Shown piece after piece: positions 33,664-48,016 of a stretch of DNA of 64,000 bases. The DNA comes from Cylindrodendrum hubeiense (taxonomy: Eukaryota > Ascomycota > Sordariomycetes > Hypocreales > Nectriaceae). The notes below the pieces were generated by a model that searched no databases, was not told the origin of the DNA, and was given only the letters and a program-made list of their open reading frames with translations. The stretch is taken from positions 248,001 to 312,000 of the forward strand of contig JAANBB010000004.1 of NCBI GenBank assembly GCA_014621425.1. The letters are read 5' to 3'. Each line of letters starts with the position of its first letter. The first letter of the stretch is position 1. Made by a program: the position numbers and the translations under genes.

Positions 33664-35280
33664 CTATCTTATAACTAGATAATATTAATAAGTTCTTAAG
33701 GAATATAATATATAAGATAATATAAACCTATCTTATATTTAGGTCCTAGATATAATATAGATATCTTTTTTTAAAGTTAATAAGGATATTCTTAAATTTA
33801 TAGAATTATAGCTTTATTATCTTTATTTATTTTTCTAGTTTAATTATAATAATTATCTTATATTTTAAGACTTATAAGTATTTAATACTTAACTAGTTTA
33901 GGTAATTATTATTATCTTTAATTATTTCTTTAATATTATTATTAAAAATCTCTAATAGAGTCTTCTAATCTAAGCTTTTTACAGTTATTAGGTTTATAAT
34001 ATTAATTATAATAATTATAATCTCCCCTTATAATTTAGAAGGGATATATTAGATTATTATTATTATATAAGCTTTATTAAGAATAATATAATAAGTATAT
34101 TTAATAATATTATTTTACTTATACTTATAGAATAATATAATTATAATTATTATACCTTATAGCTTTATATAAGTTCTAAGAGTTATATTCTAAAGTTCCT
34201 TATCTTTATTAATCTAAATATCCTTTAGTCTATTATACTAGATCTTAAGCTAGTTATATATTATAATAAGTATTATATAGGTCTTATCTTTAATCTTAAG
34301 TAAGTAAATAATATAAAAGTAACTCTTATTATTTATTATTAATAATATATATTTCTTTCTATTATATATAATAAACTTAATCTTATAGAGATTAATATAG
34401 AGGAGATTTAGAGCTTATTATACCTATAAAATTAAGGTCTTTAAATTATATTTAATAACTTTTATAAGCTTATAGATATTATAGTTATTCCTAATAATTA
34501 TTATTAGCTTTATTTTTTTATAAGTTACTTTAAGGATCTTATTAATATTCTCAGAGTTATTATAACCTAATTATTAATATTATAACATTATATTTCACAC
34601 TTCTTAATATATAAATATTATTTATTTTTATAAACCTTATTATCTAATAATACTTTTTATAACCTATAAGAGAAAACTATACTTATAGATATTAATTATA
34701 TTAATAATAAAAATTTTATTTATAATTATAGTTTAACTAAGATAATTATTAAAGAGATATATCTTTTTATTAGAAAAGATATTTAATAAGAATAAGAATA
34801 TATAGATTATATCTTAGAGGGATATTATAATAATCTTTTTTCCCTTTTTATATAATATTATAAGAGCTATTCTAATAGCTATTAAATATATAAACTTAAT
34901 ATCTATTATAATTATAATTAATTTCTTTATCTTTATCTAATTATTATTATAAAACTATTTAATATTATTAATAATATAAAGATCACTTCTAGAATCTTAT
35001 AACTATTAATCTCTTTTATTAGAAATTATAATCTTTATTATATATAATTATAAAATAAAGATATAATCTATTAGAATCTTATTAGACTCTCTATATTTAA
35101 CCTAAATACCCTTATTAAACTCACTATAATTAGTAATTATAGGAATTTCAAGGCCTTTCTTATTAGTTAGGAATTATTTATAAATCCCTCTTATCTTAGT
35201 AAAACTAGCCTTATTAACTTAATAGGTAAAGTTATTACTTCCTAGAATATTTATAATCTCAGGGACTTCCTTTAAGATAG

Positions 35281-35805
35281 TAAAGTGACAGGGATTACCA
35301 TATCAAATAGGAAGGACCAAGAAATATAAGACCACCCAGGAGAGCGGATAAAAGGAAAGATCTCTAATTAGAGACCTTAGAATAGAAAGTATTAATATAT
35401 AAGAGAAATCTTTTAAAAGGATAGCTTAGTAGAGGAATGAGATCTTCCCTAACCCTCCTAGTAAAGTCTTCTTAATTTTCTATATTATTTATATTAATTT
35501 GTAATTTTCCCTTAATTTTCTTTACTATTAGTTATATCCAAGTCTTTAAGATCAGGATTTCTATTATATTAATTACGGTTTTCAATGCCTTATTAATGTA
35601 AAGACTATTATTTCTTTAACTAAATATCTAATTAGATATTTTCTTTTCTTAAGAATCCAGAATTAAGAGATAATAGCTAATAGTTCTAGTTATGATCTAT
35701 GTATATACCTGACTTAGGGAGACTTGCTATTAATACTTAATTGAGGATTTCTATGGGAGGGTATTTACTTTGATATTAGGTTAAGATTCCTTTCTTGCTA
35801 TTTTA
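35281..35805 (+). repeat. 5' LTR of the inner gypsy element
   Basis: 525 bp, starting TAAAGTGACAGGG (TG mutated to TA) and ending in TATTTTA (CA mutated to TA). It has exactly the same length as the 3' LTR and the solo LTR. Confidence 0.88.
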
Positions 35806-35999
35806 TTTGGAGATTACGGTAGGATAATAAGTCTATTAATTCTAGAAGAATAAAGACTAGATTAATAGATATACTTTTAAGTTATAGTTTATATTAAATT
35901 TATAGAGTAGAAAAGATATTAGAAAATTATAATTCTATTAGAAGATTAACTAGATCCCTAAAATATAACCTATAAGTAATAAAGATAGTAGACTGAGAA

Positions 36000-38790
36000 T
36001 TAGCTATTTAATAATAAGATCCTCTATTTAGATTTTACTAGCTAAAATAAAAATAAATAACTAATCTCTATAATATAACTAGTATTATCTTATTAACTTA
36101 TTAATATTAAGAGTATTAGAGAAAAAGAAAATAAGAAGAGATTAGAAAGTATCTAATAATATATATTATATAATAAAAAGTAATTATAATAATATTATTA
36201 GAGACTAAGAATACTAATTATATATAAATTATTATTAGTAGGGTAAGGGAGGTTAGGAAAGAGTGAAATAGGGAATAGTTATAGCTTTATTTATTATATA
36301 GGTTATTATATATAATAAGAATCTGACTATTATAATCTAATTAATAATCTAGTAGGGAGAGAGTTAGGAAGGCCTAAAGATAGAAAAGAATAGAAAAGAA
36401 GATAATAAGTAGGGAGGCTATCTTTATTATTAAATAGGAGATAATAAGAATAATAATATTAATAATAAGAATAATAGAAAAATTATTAATAATATTTATA
36501 AATATTATTTTAACTCTTATCCCTTTCTTTCTATTCTTATAGGTTATAATTATAACTATATTAACTAGTAATTAAAAAAGGATATCTTTTATATATTCTT
36601 TCTATCTATTTTAACTTTCTTAATTAAAGGGAGGATTAAAAGCTATTTATTATAAATTTTATTATTATTAAAAGGTAAAGGAGATAATTAATTAATAATA
36701 TCTAAGAATAAGACTTATATTCTATCTAGAAAGAAAAGGGTTAATATTCTAGGAGGATTAGCTCTACTCTTAAAGCTAAAATAGAGAAAAAGAAAAAGGG
36801 AAATACCTTATTTAATATTTACTAATAAACTAATACTAAAAATAATTTAAAAAGAAGGATATTTAAAGTCTAAGTTAATACTAGCTCTGATCTTACTAGA
36901 GGAATATTCTCTAGCTAAGATATCTATTAAACCTATACTTAATATTAGTAAAGTAAAGGCCCTTAATATTAAGTTATTTAATTAGATAAATTAAAATAAG
37001 ATAAAATCTAGAGTAATCTTAATTATCCCTTTATATCACTTTAACTATAAGTTTAATAGAAAGAATATTTCTAGTTTCCTATATAGGTTTAATAATTATA
37101 TTAGAAAAAGGATAGAAGGAAATAAGATAAAGTAAGTTTTATTTCTTTATTTTATTAAGAAAGAAATCAAGTTAAAAGTAGAGAAAAACCTTAGATATAT
37201 ATAGTCAGAGATTAAAGAAAGCCTAAGGGAAGCCTTTAAGAAAGGGAATAAGGATTAATAGGTCTAGCCCCTCTAGAAGATCCTCAAGATAAATATATAA
37301 TCTATAAGAAATATAAGTAATAAGGATATCCTTATATAATTTAAGACTTATTAAAAACTCTATAAAGTCCTTAATAATAGAGGGAAATTTAAAGAGGATA
37401 ATATATATACTATTTTCTATACCCTTCCCTAAATAATTATTATCTAAGTATATTAATAGAAGAATATAATAATCTTAGAACTATAATCTATATAATATAA
37501 TAAGATAATAGATCTTATTATATACTTATTAGAAAGGGACTAGTCTTTTAAGGATTTTATTAAGGAGCCTTAAAAGAGAAAGTATAATTAGAAAAGGGAG
37601 AGGGAGGAGAGAGATCTAGATCTATTAAAATAGACTATAATAAAAGCCCTAATAGACTTAGCTATTAATAACCTAGCCTAGATAGTCTAGAAAATAAATA
37701 TTAATATTATATAGAAATATAAGGATATAGAAATAAGAATAATAATAATATTCTAGTAGAATATTAAGAAATAAAGACTTATTAACTCTTTATCTAACCC
37801 TAATTATAACTCTACCCTATATAGATTATCCCGAGCTAATAGCTAAGATATTATAATTAATATAAACTATAAAAATTAACAGGTATAATATTTCTATTAC
37901 TATCTAATAGAGTACTTTCCTAATAATTACTATAAACTATAAAAGGATAGGAAAATAAATTATATTAATTTTAACTTAGAATCTAATATAGCTTAGGTTA
38001 GTAGAAAGAAAGCTATTCTTCCTCCTAAACTAGTCTAGAAGATAGAATATCTAGATAGTATAAAGAAACTTACTGTAATATAGATTAAGAGGTTCTCTAA
38101 TTCCTCAGTGATAGGATTTATTATAGAAATAACAGATAGTTAATCTACTATCTGAAATTAGGACCTTACTTAGGAGAAATAAAACCTGGTCATAGACTTT
38201 ATAAAATATAACCAGAACCCTATATTTGAGAACCTTATTATTAATAAAATAAGTAACTAGACCGGAAAAGCCTTAAATAATAACCTAGTTAAATATTATA
38301 CTAAGATAAGCATTATTCTAATTAATAAAGAAATAGAAAACCTACCTTCTAGGATCTTAAATAATAATATAACCTTCAAGACTAATATTATAAAGAGAAA
38401 GAGAGTAGAAGAAATCCTAGAAGATATCAGGGAGGAAGAGAAAGGGCTAGAGGTAGTTCTAAAGGTCCTGAATTAGTATAACCCTGAAGATAGAGAGCTA
38501 GTCAAAGCTATTATATCTAATATTAATAATCTTACTAGAAAATAGATAATTATCCTAGAGCTGAGGAAGATATTAAAGTCTAGGGTTATAATTATAAAGA
38601 TTAGGATTATAATCCCTTAGCTAATTTAGAATAATCTTAAGTTTAGAAGATCTATAGCTAAGGACTTAAATAATCTAGCTAATAGGGTTACTAAGACTAG
38701 ATAAGTAGATCTGAGCCTAACCTATAATAATCAGAGATCTAAGAAAACTACCACAAATACAGTCTTAGGATTAGAGGATAACTTATTCTC
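36000..38790 (+). pseudogene. Degraded gag region of the inner gypsy element
   Basis: This is the position expected for gag, between the 5' LTR and the protease. A readable stretch near 37030-37450 (F-x-x-R-K-N-I-S-S-F-L-Y-R-F-N-N-Y, then a run with KTYQKLYKVLN) resembles a capsid-like helical segment, interrupted by stops. No zinc knuckle could be confirmed by eye. Confidence 0.45.
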
Positions 38791-39089
38791 AGAGGTCTAT
38801 TTTAATAACTTGACTAAGAGATATAATCTTTATATTATTATTCTAGATCTAGAACTAGAAAGAATTAAATATAATATCAATTTACTATTTATTCCTAAGG
38901 ACTATCTAATAATCAAGGGTAATTTAACGAATCTAGTATCTTTAGAAAAAGGGAAAAGCTTACTAATAATAAAAGTACTTAATATAATATTTATAAAAAT
39001 TAATCTAAGTCTTATTTATATATTAGAACTAAAATCCTTATCTTTATATTAAAACTTACTAAAACTATAAATATAGTTAGAGTACTCTA

Positions 39090-42000
39090 ATAAGTATATA
39101 TTAGAGATAATTTTAGATATTAGAGCTAAGAGTAATATTATCTTAGATATTATTATCAAGACCTATAATCTTAATATTAAGCTAGTTAAAATTAAGATTA
39201 TATCTTATTTAAATAACTAAATTATAATAACTAGGATTATAAATATAAAGGTCTACTTAGATAATATCTTTATTATATAGAAAATATATATAGTCTCTAA
39301 CTTAATAATCTTATTACCCTTTATCCTAGGAATACTATTTATAAGGAATATAAGGGTTATATTTAATTATATCTCTATATTAGGGGAGATATTAATAATA
39401 TATTAATTAGGGATAATAAAGTTAATAATAGTTATTACTAGGAACTTAAAATAGGAAAACCTGGATATTATTCAAGTTATTCTGAGCAAGTTAAGATAAG
39501 CCCACTAAATCCCTCTAAACTAAATAGGAAGGCTATTAATAGTTTAGAGAATAATAATAATAAGTATTTAAATAGATACTTAAATAAAGAGATAATAAGG
39601 AAAATCTTCCTAATAATAATAGAAGATTGGATTTATGATAATATCCTAGTGATTATTAGAACTAGAAAAGTATAATTCTAGAAATCTAAAGTTAACTAAT
39701 AGGAAGAGATAATCTAGGTTAATATAATATATAAAAGGAAGGTAGATAAAGTGAAATTATAAGATAATATTCTATCTAATAGATCTATACTAGAAGGAGA
39801 TCTATTTTAGAAGGAAAAGAAATAGGAAGAGATAAAAAAAGATCTTAAAAAAGACTTACTATTTATAGATTATATTATCCTAAAGTTCTTAAAGATTAGG
39901 AAGAGATCTAGGCTCTATAATAAGAGATTAGATAAAGTCTTATCTAAGATTAAGGATATCCTATCTGATATTAAAAAGGATATCTTCTTATAGATCCTTT
40001 TTAATAGGGAAGTAGTCTTAGCTTAAATCTTTAAGGAAAAAGGGATATTAGATAAATAAATAGCTCCTCTACAAGTTATTAAGATTATACTATATATAAC
40101 CTAATAAAAAGAGAATATTTATATTCCTTATACTTCAAAGAAAAAGATTATAAAGCTCTTAATAATAAGAATAAAGAGAGATATCTTAAAAGAAAGTCAC
40201 ACTATCTATTAGAATTATTAGATTCTTATCTCTAAGAAGGATAATAATCTTAGGCTTATTAACTTAATAATAAAGTATAATACCTATACTATCAGGGATA
40301 GTATAATATCTTAAGAGATTAATAACTTCTCTATTAAGTTCAGGATATATAAAATCCTATCCTTACTAGACTTCTTCTCGGGCTATAACCAAGATACCTT
40401 AGCCAAGGAAAGCCAAGATCTAATAACCTTTAATACCCTAATTAGACTATTAAGACTGTATACATTACCCTAAGAAACCACAAATTTAATAGCCTAGTTT
40501 ATTAGGATTATAATAAGGATACTATTTGATCTATTAGATAATATAACCAGAGCCTTTATAGATAATATTATTATTAAAGGCCTGGAGACTAAGTACAGTG
40601 AGGAGAAAGCCCTCTCTAGGGTTAGAAGATTTATCCTAGAATATCTTATTAACCTGGACAAGATCCTTATAAATATAGAGTTATCAGGATATATAATTTT
40701 AGTTAAGAAGTCTATCTTCTATCAGAAAATAGCTATTATAATAGGCTATCTCTGTGGAATAAATAATTATAAGCCTGATAAGGTTAAAATTATTAAGATC
40801 ACTAAATAGGAAAGGTATTATAATCTAAAGTAAGTTAAAGTCTTCCTAGAGATATCTAGTTATTATTATATCTAGGTTAGAGATTATACTTAGATAGTTA
40901 AATCCCTGACTATTCTTCTTAAGAAAGATATAACCTGGGTATAAGGTGAAGACTAATAGAAAGCTATAACTATTTTAAAGGATAAGATTACTAAGATCCT
41001 TATTCTAGTTACTATTAACCTTTTAAATAAAAATAGAGAGATTATTCTAATAATTAATACCTATTAGGAAGGATAGGGTACTATCTTAATATAAATCTAT
41101 AATAGTAAGAGATACTTAATATAATTTAAATCTAGGATTTAGATTAAGACTAAATAATATTATAATATAATAAAACTTAAATATAAAGGAGTTTTATATA
41201 TTATTAGATACTTATAAATATATCTATATAATATTTATTTTACCTTGAAAATAGATTCTAAGATTCTAATTAATTAGATTAATTATAAGATAAATAATAT
41301 CCCAGGGATAATAATTATTAAATAGATTAGCTATCTATTAATCTTTAACTTTATAATCAGATATATCCCTGATATTAAGAATAGAATTATAGACAGATTC
41401 TTAAGAAAAGGACTAGGAGAATTAGATTATTAGGACTAAGAGACTAAAGAAAATATTAAGGAGATTATTAATACCTACCTTAATACCCTTCTATTTAACC
41501 CAGAAAGGGCTATTTTTAAAGAATATTATAAAGGTTAATAATTTATACTAACTAAATACTTAATCTTATTAAAGAGACCTTAAGGGATTATTTCTAAAGA
41601 CTTTAAGAGACTAAGAGAAAAAGTAATATAATTCTTTATCCAGGGAGATAGGCTATAGAAGAGAGTAATTAGACTAGAGGATAATCTAGTTCTTATTATT
41701 AACTCTCAGGATCTCAAAAAGTATTTAATAAGATCTTATTATATTAAAAGAGATTATAAAGGTCAAGAAATCACATTTAAATTATTTAATTTAAGATACT
41801 TTTAGAAGGGTATAAGATATAATCTGGAGATTATATTATAGACCTATTAAATATACTAAATATATAGTATTTAAAGATCTTTAAAAGAGGGATATCTAAC
41901 TATCCCTTAGTATTTAATAATAAAGATCTATATAAATATTTAGTATTTATCTCTAAATTAAGGGATAAAGTTCCTTATTAAGGTTAGATATAATCTTATA

Positions 42001-42790
42001 AGATAGATAGAGGTAATACTAGCTCTTAGTCTTATAGTCTTCTATATTAGGAAGCTAATTAAGAGAATTCTCTATTATTATAGTATACTATTAAAGATAG
42101 TTATAGATAATAGATTAGAACTAGAGAAAGGGATCCTAGAGGAACTTAAAGATCTAAGTATTATAATTATTAAGATATTAGCCTATAATACCAAGACTAA
42201 TAGGCTTATTAAAATTAAATATATCTCTATAATAAACTACTTTAAGAAACTTAAAGACTAAGGTAAATAGGTTAACCTAATAAACCTAATATTATTAGTA
42301 AATAGGTTAGCTATTTAAAGGTCTTATAGTATTTCCCTGTTCTTCCTTTTATATAGATAGGAATCTATCTTTCCTTTAAAAATAAAAGTCCTTACCTAGA
42401 GATTAATTAATTAGGATAATATCCTGATAAGGGATAATATTATAATTATAAAGATCCAGATCTTAGAAAGAAGGTATAAAGATATTAAGATTATAAGGGA
42501 AAGAGTTACTAAATATAGGAGATCCCTAATATAAAAGACTATAATATATAATACCTTTAAGCTAAGGAAAGAGCTATTAAAGGAGGGAGATCTAGTTTTT
42601 TAATATAATATTAAGAACTAGAATAATCTATCTAATATAATAAAGCTCAAGCCTAAATAGTAAGGACCTTACTGAATTATTAAGGTATTAGATAAGATTA
42701 AAGCCTATATCTTAAAGACCCTAGATAATATTCTAATTCCTAGCTCTAATTATAAGAACTAGCTTAAGGTATTTACTAAAGATAACTAAG
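39090..42790 (+). pseudogene. Degraded Ty3/gypsy pol (protease, RT, RNase H, integrase)
   Basis: Read in broken frames, motifs appear in gypsy order. A protease-like LDIRAKSN (compare L-D-S-G-A) lies near 39110. The RT motif SLLDFFSGYNQD lies near 40360 and FIDNIIIKG near 40560, where the catalytic F-x-D-D has lost its second Asp. An RNase H segment ends in YIPDIKNRIIDRFLRK near 41350-41410 (compare A-D-G-L-S-R-R). The integrase tail is AYILKTLDNILIPSS near 42700. Many TAA/TAG codons and Asp-to-Asn changes fit G-to-A and C-to-T mutation. The element cannot be autonomous. Confidence 0.8.
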
Positions 42791-45700
42791 GATAATAGAC
42801 TAGCCCGAATAATCCTAATACCCTAGGATAGCTAAATAGGGAGAAAACTTTAAGTATAAATAAGAAAGTATTTAATAATATACTTTAATATATTATAGAG
42901 CTAAGATTATAAAACCTAGACTAGGAAAATCCTAACTTAAATTATATCTAGTGACTATAATAAGGACCTAGACTAAGCTTTAAAGTATATATCCTAGAGA
43001 TATCCTAGGAAATCCAGAACTAATATAAATTATTTAAAAGTATTTAATTAAATACTTAAGATATAGTACTTATTAGGGATAGTAATATTATTATATAGGG
43101 AGATAGTAAGAGAATAATAAAGGTTAGATTTTATAAGATAATAAGATAAACTATAAAATTATAAGTAAGCTATTAAAATTTTTAACCTAAATAATAACTA
43201 ATTATATCTTTATATATACAGACTAGATATAGAGTTATATAAAAGATCCAGGGAACTAATTAGATAGAAAGAATAAAAAGAGAAGTTATAAGATTATAAG
43301 GGGGAAGGATTACTAGAAAAGGATAAGAATAAAGTGATTAGAAGGATCTAAAAGTCTATTTCTTTAAGATTATTACTAACCCTGATAATAACAGATTAGA
43401 GAGATAAGACCTAATATTCAGAAGGCATAATAATCAGATCTAAAGACCTGGGTAGAAACTAGAGAAGCCTACTAATAGACCTCTTAATTAGAAGAACCTC
43501 CCTATTCAGATAAGTATTCTAAAATAATATAAGAGTAAGAGATATAGTTAAACTAGCTAATTATATAAGTCTTTATAGAACTAAAATTAATAGTAAAGCT
43601 ACTAAGAGGATAATTTTAAGAGCCCTTATAAGAGGTCTAAGGGAGATACCCGTGAAGATACTTCTAGTTATAATCAGATTAGTTATATTAAAGGCAATTA
43701 GTATACTAGCTACCTATAAAGGATAGGATTGAGATATAGATAGGGAAAGGAATTAGGATCTACTTATTAAAGTAAGTTATTATTAAAAGATAATTATAAA
43801 TATAATAATAATATATAATCAGATTAATAGTATTAATAAAGACTATAATTAGGATCTTAAAATAATATAGCTAGATTAGTAGAGATAAGAGGAAATACCC
43901 TCCCAGATAAGTCTATTTAGTGGGAATATAGACAGGCTAAAAGCTATAACTAGCTAATAACCCGATCCTAGCTTAAATAGAAATATCCTAGAAAGAAAGC
44001 TAATAAAGGAACTAGATAAGTGTGGTAGAAGTCTTATTAGTAGAGGGAAGCTAGATATCTAACTCTATATATATTAGGTAATTAAGTTAATTAAGGACCT
44101 AGAAGTTATAGAACTAGACTTAGAATATCTTAAGTATCTAGAAAAGTATCTTATTAGATAAAGGGTTAAGTTAAAAATAGGGAAAAGGAAATTACTAAAA
44201 TAAGAATAATATTAAGATTACTTATAGGAAAGAGCTTGAGGAGAATATTATCTTAACCCTTCTAATAAATATTAGCTTAATAATTAAACTAGGAATACTT
44301 AATATAATATTTAATTAATACTTAAATATTAGAAAGCTTAGAATAAGAGATCCCGGAGAGTATAATAAGCTTATCCTAAAAGGAAGCTATTATAGGGATA
44401 AGAAGAGACTAATAATAATAATAATAATAATAATAGAAGGTTATAAAAGTAATTAAGATAATTTAATTAAAGTTAAAAAAGGAAGAGAGAAATATATAGA
44501 AGAAAGGGGAAATTCCTTAAGATTTAAAACCCGAGAATTTACTATAAATTAAAGAGTCTTAAGAGTATAGATTATCTTTATTTACTAGAACTTTAATACT
44601 TATTTAGGTAGATAAAGTTAGAGATAAAAAATAAATCTCTCCTTAAATTACTCTAGATTTAAGGACCGGATATATATAACTCTAATATACTAAAAAATAT
44701 CCTATTAGATAATACCTTCCCAGATTATTCAAACCTCCTTTCTATATATATCTTAATAATATTATTACTTTACTTATATTATTATTTTAAGTATAATTCT
44801 TTTCCTTTTAAGATCTAATTTAAGTAGGGATCTTATTAGATACTTTTCTTTATATAGCCTAAAATATAGACTTTAATACCCTTTATTATTTACTATAATT
44901 ATAACCTAATCCCAAGATAAAATAAAGGATAAGGGGAGGTTCTATCCTAATATTAAAGAGATCTTTTAAGAATAATATATTATAAATAAAGAAGACTAAT
45001 AAAGCTTTTTATATATAAAAGAGAAATTATCTACTCTATCTTTATATTTATATCTTAATAAATAACTAGCTTTTATCTAGTTAAGACTTAACTAATCTTA
45101 TTAAGACTTAAAAACTATAAAGAGATTAGCCCTTAATAATAAGGATTTGATTAAGGAATAGACTATAATTATTACACTAAACCCGGATTTTAATAAGAAA
45201 TAATTTAGATCTTAGGAAAATTATTATATTAATCTCTAGGACCTCCTATAGGATATTCACAAAGAAAATATATTTAATAATTTTAAACTCTTAACCTTTA
45301 TAAGGATCCTAACCTATAATCTAAAGGATCTTATAATTATTATTATTATAAATATCAATCTAATATCCTTAACTATCAAGGCTAATAAATAAAAATAATC
45401 TAAATTTTCCTATACCTGGCTAGCTAAAGGAGTATATATTATAAAAGACTAACTAAGCCTAGAACTCTAACCTTTATAAGAGATCTCTTTTAATTATTAA
45501 TTTTTTATTAAGATTACCTATTTTACTAGTATAATATACTAAATAATCTATATTTAGGACTAGAAGGATTACTATCTTTATATCTTTAATATTATAAGTA
45601 AGGAATAAGAAAAGAAATATAATATTCTAATTATTATCTAGAAAGAGATCCTAACTAAGAATAGATATTCTTATAACTTTATTATCTATAATATACTAAT

Positions 45701-47491
45701 TATTTCATAAAATAGATATTAAGAATATAGATTCTTAAGTATATTTTAAGTAGTTATAGCTCTTTAAGGTCTTATAGGCTTATTATTTCTAATAATAATA
45801 TTAGGGATTAGCTATAAGATAATACCCAGATTCCCTAATAATATAAAGGATAAGATTAAGTTTACCTTATAATTTTAGGATTAGTAGATAGGGACCCTAA
45901 CTAATAAGATATATAAGTTAAAGGATCCTATCTATCTTAATTATATTAAAAGCTATTTCTAATATACTATTATAGATAAAGTTAGTATTTAGAATATAAA
46001 ATACTATAAAGGGACCTATAACTTTAATATATTCAAGCCTGGTAATACCTCTTATATTCCCCTTAATTTAGATAATAAGGTTAAAATCACAGATCTTTAT
46101 ATATCTATTAGTAGGTATATTATAGTCTTCTAGGAAAGAATTATAAAGGGAAAATTAAGTGATACCTTTTATCTTATCCCCTATAATCTGGCTCTATTTA
46201 GATAAGATTTCTATAGAAATAGGATATATTATTATAATATCTCTAACTTAAAGTTTAAACTATTAGCTAATCTAATTACTAGATATAGGAAATATAATAT
46301 AGGTATTTATAATAGTTTACTCTATTTGAAGGGTATTATAGTTATTAGTATTATCTCTTTTAGTTCTATATAATTAGCTAGTAAGACTCCTAGTTATATT
46401 TTAATAGAATTAGCTCTATTAATTAGATTACTTTTAATCTAATTAAGAGTTCTAATCCTAGTTAGTAAGATTATTATTAAGAAGTTAGAGAGGTTAGACT
46501 AGAAGATAAGTAAAGTTAATATAATTAGAAAGCTAATTTATAGATGTTAAGATATTAAGATAATCTAGATAAAACCTATTATACCTTTTACCCTATAAAT
46601 AGATAATATTAATATTATAATATTATTTTAAGGTTTTAATAGAGAGATTATAATTCCTAAAGATTAATAGTCTGGGCTAATTAAGTCTAATATTTTAATA
46701 AAGAGTATATCTATAAAAGAAACTTTAATAAAAAGAAAATCAATAAAAGAAATATTAATAAAGAAAGGATTAATAAAAGAAAAGTCTAAGGATTCTATTT
46801 ATAATAATCACTTAATAAAAGATATACTATTAATAATAGAATCCCAGAAAGTTCCTTTATAATCTTTAGAGGGATCTCCTATAATTATATAAATTCAAGG
46901 GTAAAAACTAACTACTATTATACCTTATATTATTAAGGGGGGAATTATAAGGACTATAATTAACTAGTCTATCCTCACTAATTATAATACCTATAAAAAG
47001 ATCAAGATAAGTATAGAAACTAAGAAAATAACTATTAAAATAGACCTAATAGACCTTCTTAGAATTATTAACCAGAAAACTCAATTCCTATTTAAAATAA
47101 AGACCTTTATAATCTTTATTCTAGAGGGATTAATATCTATTATCTAATAGGATAATATTATTAATATTACCTATAGATATATTATACTATCTTTAATTAT
47201 AAAAATTAACTAGGAGAAGTATTACTAATAGCACATTAAGAGATATTAGTAGGGGAGGTTAAATAGGGAGACTGTTTATATACCTTTAACTAAATGATAA
47301 AAATAGGAATAAGGATAGATCTAAGAGATTAGAATATTAAATAAAGAGGAATTAGAGGGCAGAAAGTATCTAAGTAAATACTTCTTAATAGGAAGATAAA
47401 ATTAGATAGGAGGATTAAATTGAGACTTAAAGGAATTAGGGTATATAATCTTAGTCTACTCAAGAATAACTATTAGATTGCGGGGGAGATG
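42791..47491. other. Unexplained region of the gypsy element before its 3' LTR
   Basis: About 4.7 kb lies between the recognisable integrase tail and the polypurine tract. It is as AT-rich as the rest and has no open frame. It includes a TAA/AAT microsatellite near 44408-44435 and, near 46670-46800, an imperfect tandem array of short units like TTAATAAAAGAAA. It could be an extra open reading frame, another nested insertion without visible ends, or long untranslated sequence. I could not recognise any protein in it. Confidence 0.5.
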
Positions 47492-48016
47492 TGAAATAAT
47501 AGGGATTACCATATTAAACAGGAAGGGCTAAGAAATATAGGACTACCTAAGAGGATAGATAAAAGGGAAGGTCTCCGATTAAAGATCTTAGGATAGAAAG
47601 TATTAATATATAAGAGAAACCTTTTAAAAGGATAGCTTAATAGAGGAATGAGATCTTCCCTAACCCTCCTAGTAAAATCTTCTTAATTTTCTATATTACT
47701 TATATTAACTTGTAATTTTCCCTTGATTTTCTTTGCTATTAATCATATCTGAGTCTTTAAGGTTAGGATTTTTATTATATTAATTATAGTTTTTAATATC
47801 TTATTAACGTAAAGATTATTATTTCTTTAGCTAAGTATCTAATTAGATACTTTTCTTCCTTAAGAACCCAGAATTAAGAGATAGTAGCTAATAGTTCTAG
47901 CTGTGGCCTACACGCACACCTAATCCAGGGAGACTTATTGCCGATACTTGATTGAGGATTTCTGTGGGAGGGTATCTATTTTGGTATTGGGCTAAGATCC
48001 CTTTCCCGCCACTTTA
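47492..48016 (+). repeat. 3' LTR of the inner gypsy element
   Basis: 525 bp, starting TGAAATAATAGGG directly after the polypurine tract and ending CCGCCACTTTA. It is less mutated than the 5' LTR, and its start retains TG. Confidence 0.88.

Larger units (their letters stand above)
35281..48016 (+). mobile_element. Inner Ty3/gypsy LTR retrotransposon, 12.7 kb, mutated
   Basis: The 525-bp LTRs at 35281-35805 and 47492-48016 are both followed or preceded by ATAG at their outer edges (35277-35280 and 48017-48020), a probable target duplication. A primer-binding-site candidate starting TTTGGAGATTACGG directly follows the 5' LTR. A polypurine tract GCGGGGGAGATG directly precedes the 3' LTR. The order of degraded pol motifs (protease, RT, RNase H, integrase) is Ty3/gypsy. 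Stops in every frame and a shift of nearly all codons to AT-rich ones mark heavy RIP-like mutation. The element is longer than a typical 6-8 kb gypsy because of an unexplained region at 42.8-47.5 kb. Confidence 0.88.

Noticed and set aside
38810..39052. The only sizable open frame inside the AT-rich block (80 codons)
   Set aside because: Its Leu/Ile/Asn/Lys-rich composition follows from AT-rich mutated retrotransposon sequence. It overlaps the degraded gag-pol region and is a chance survivor.
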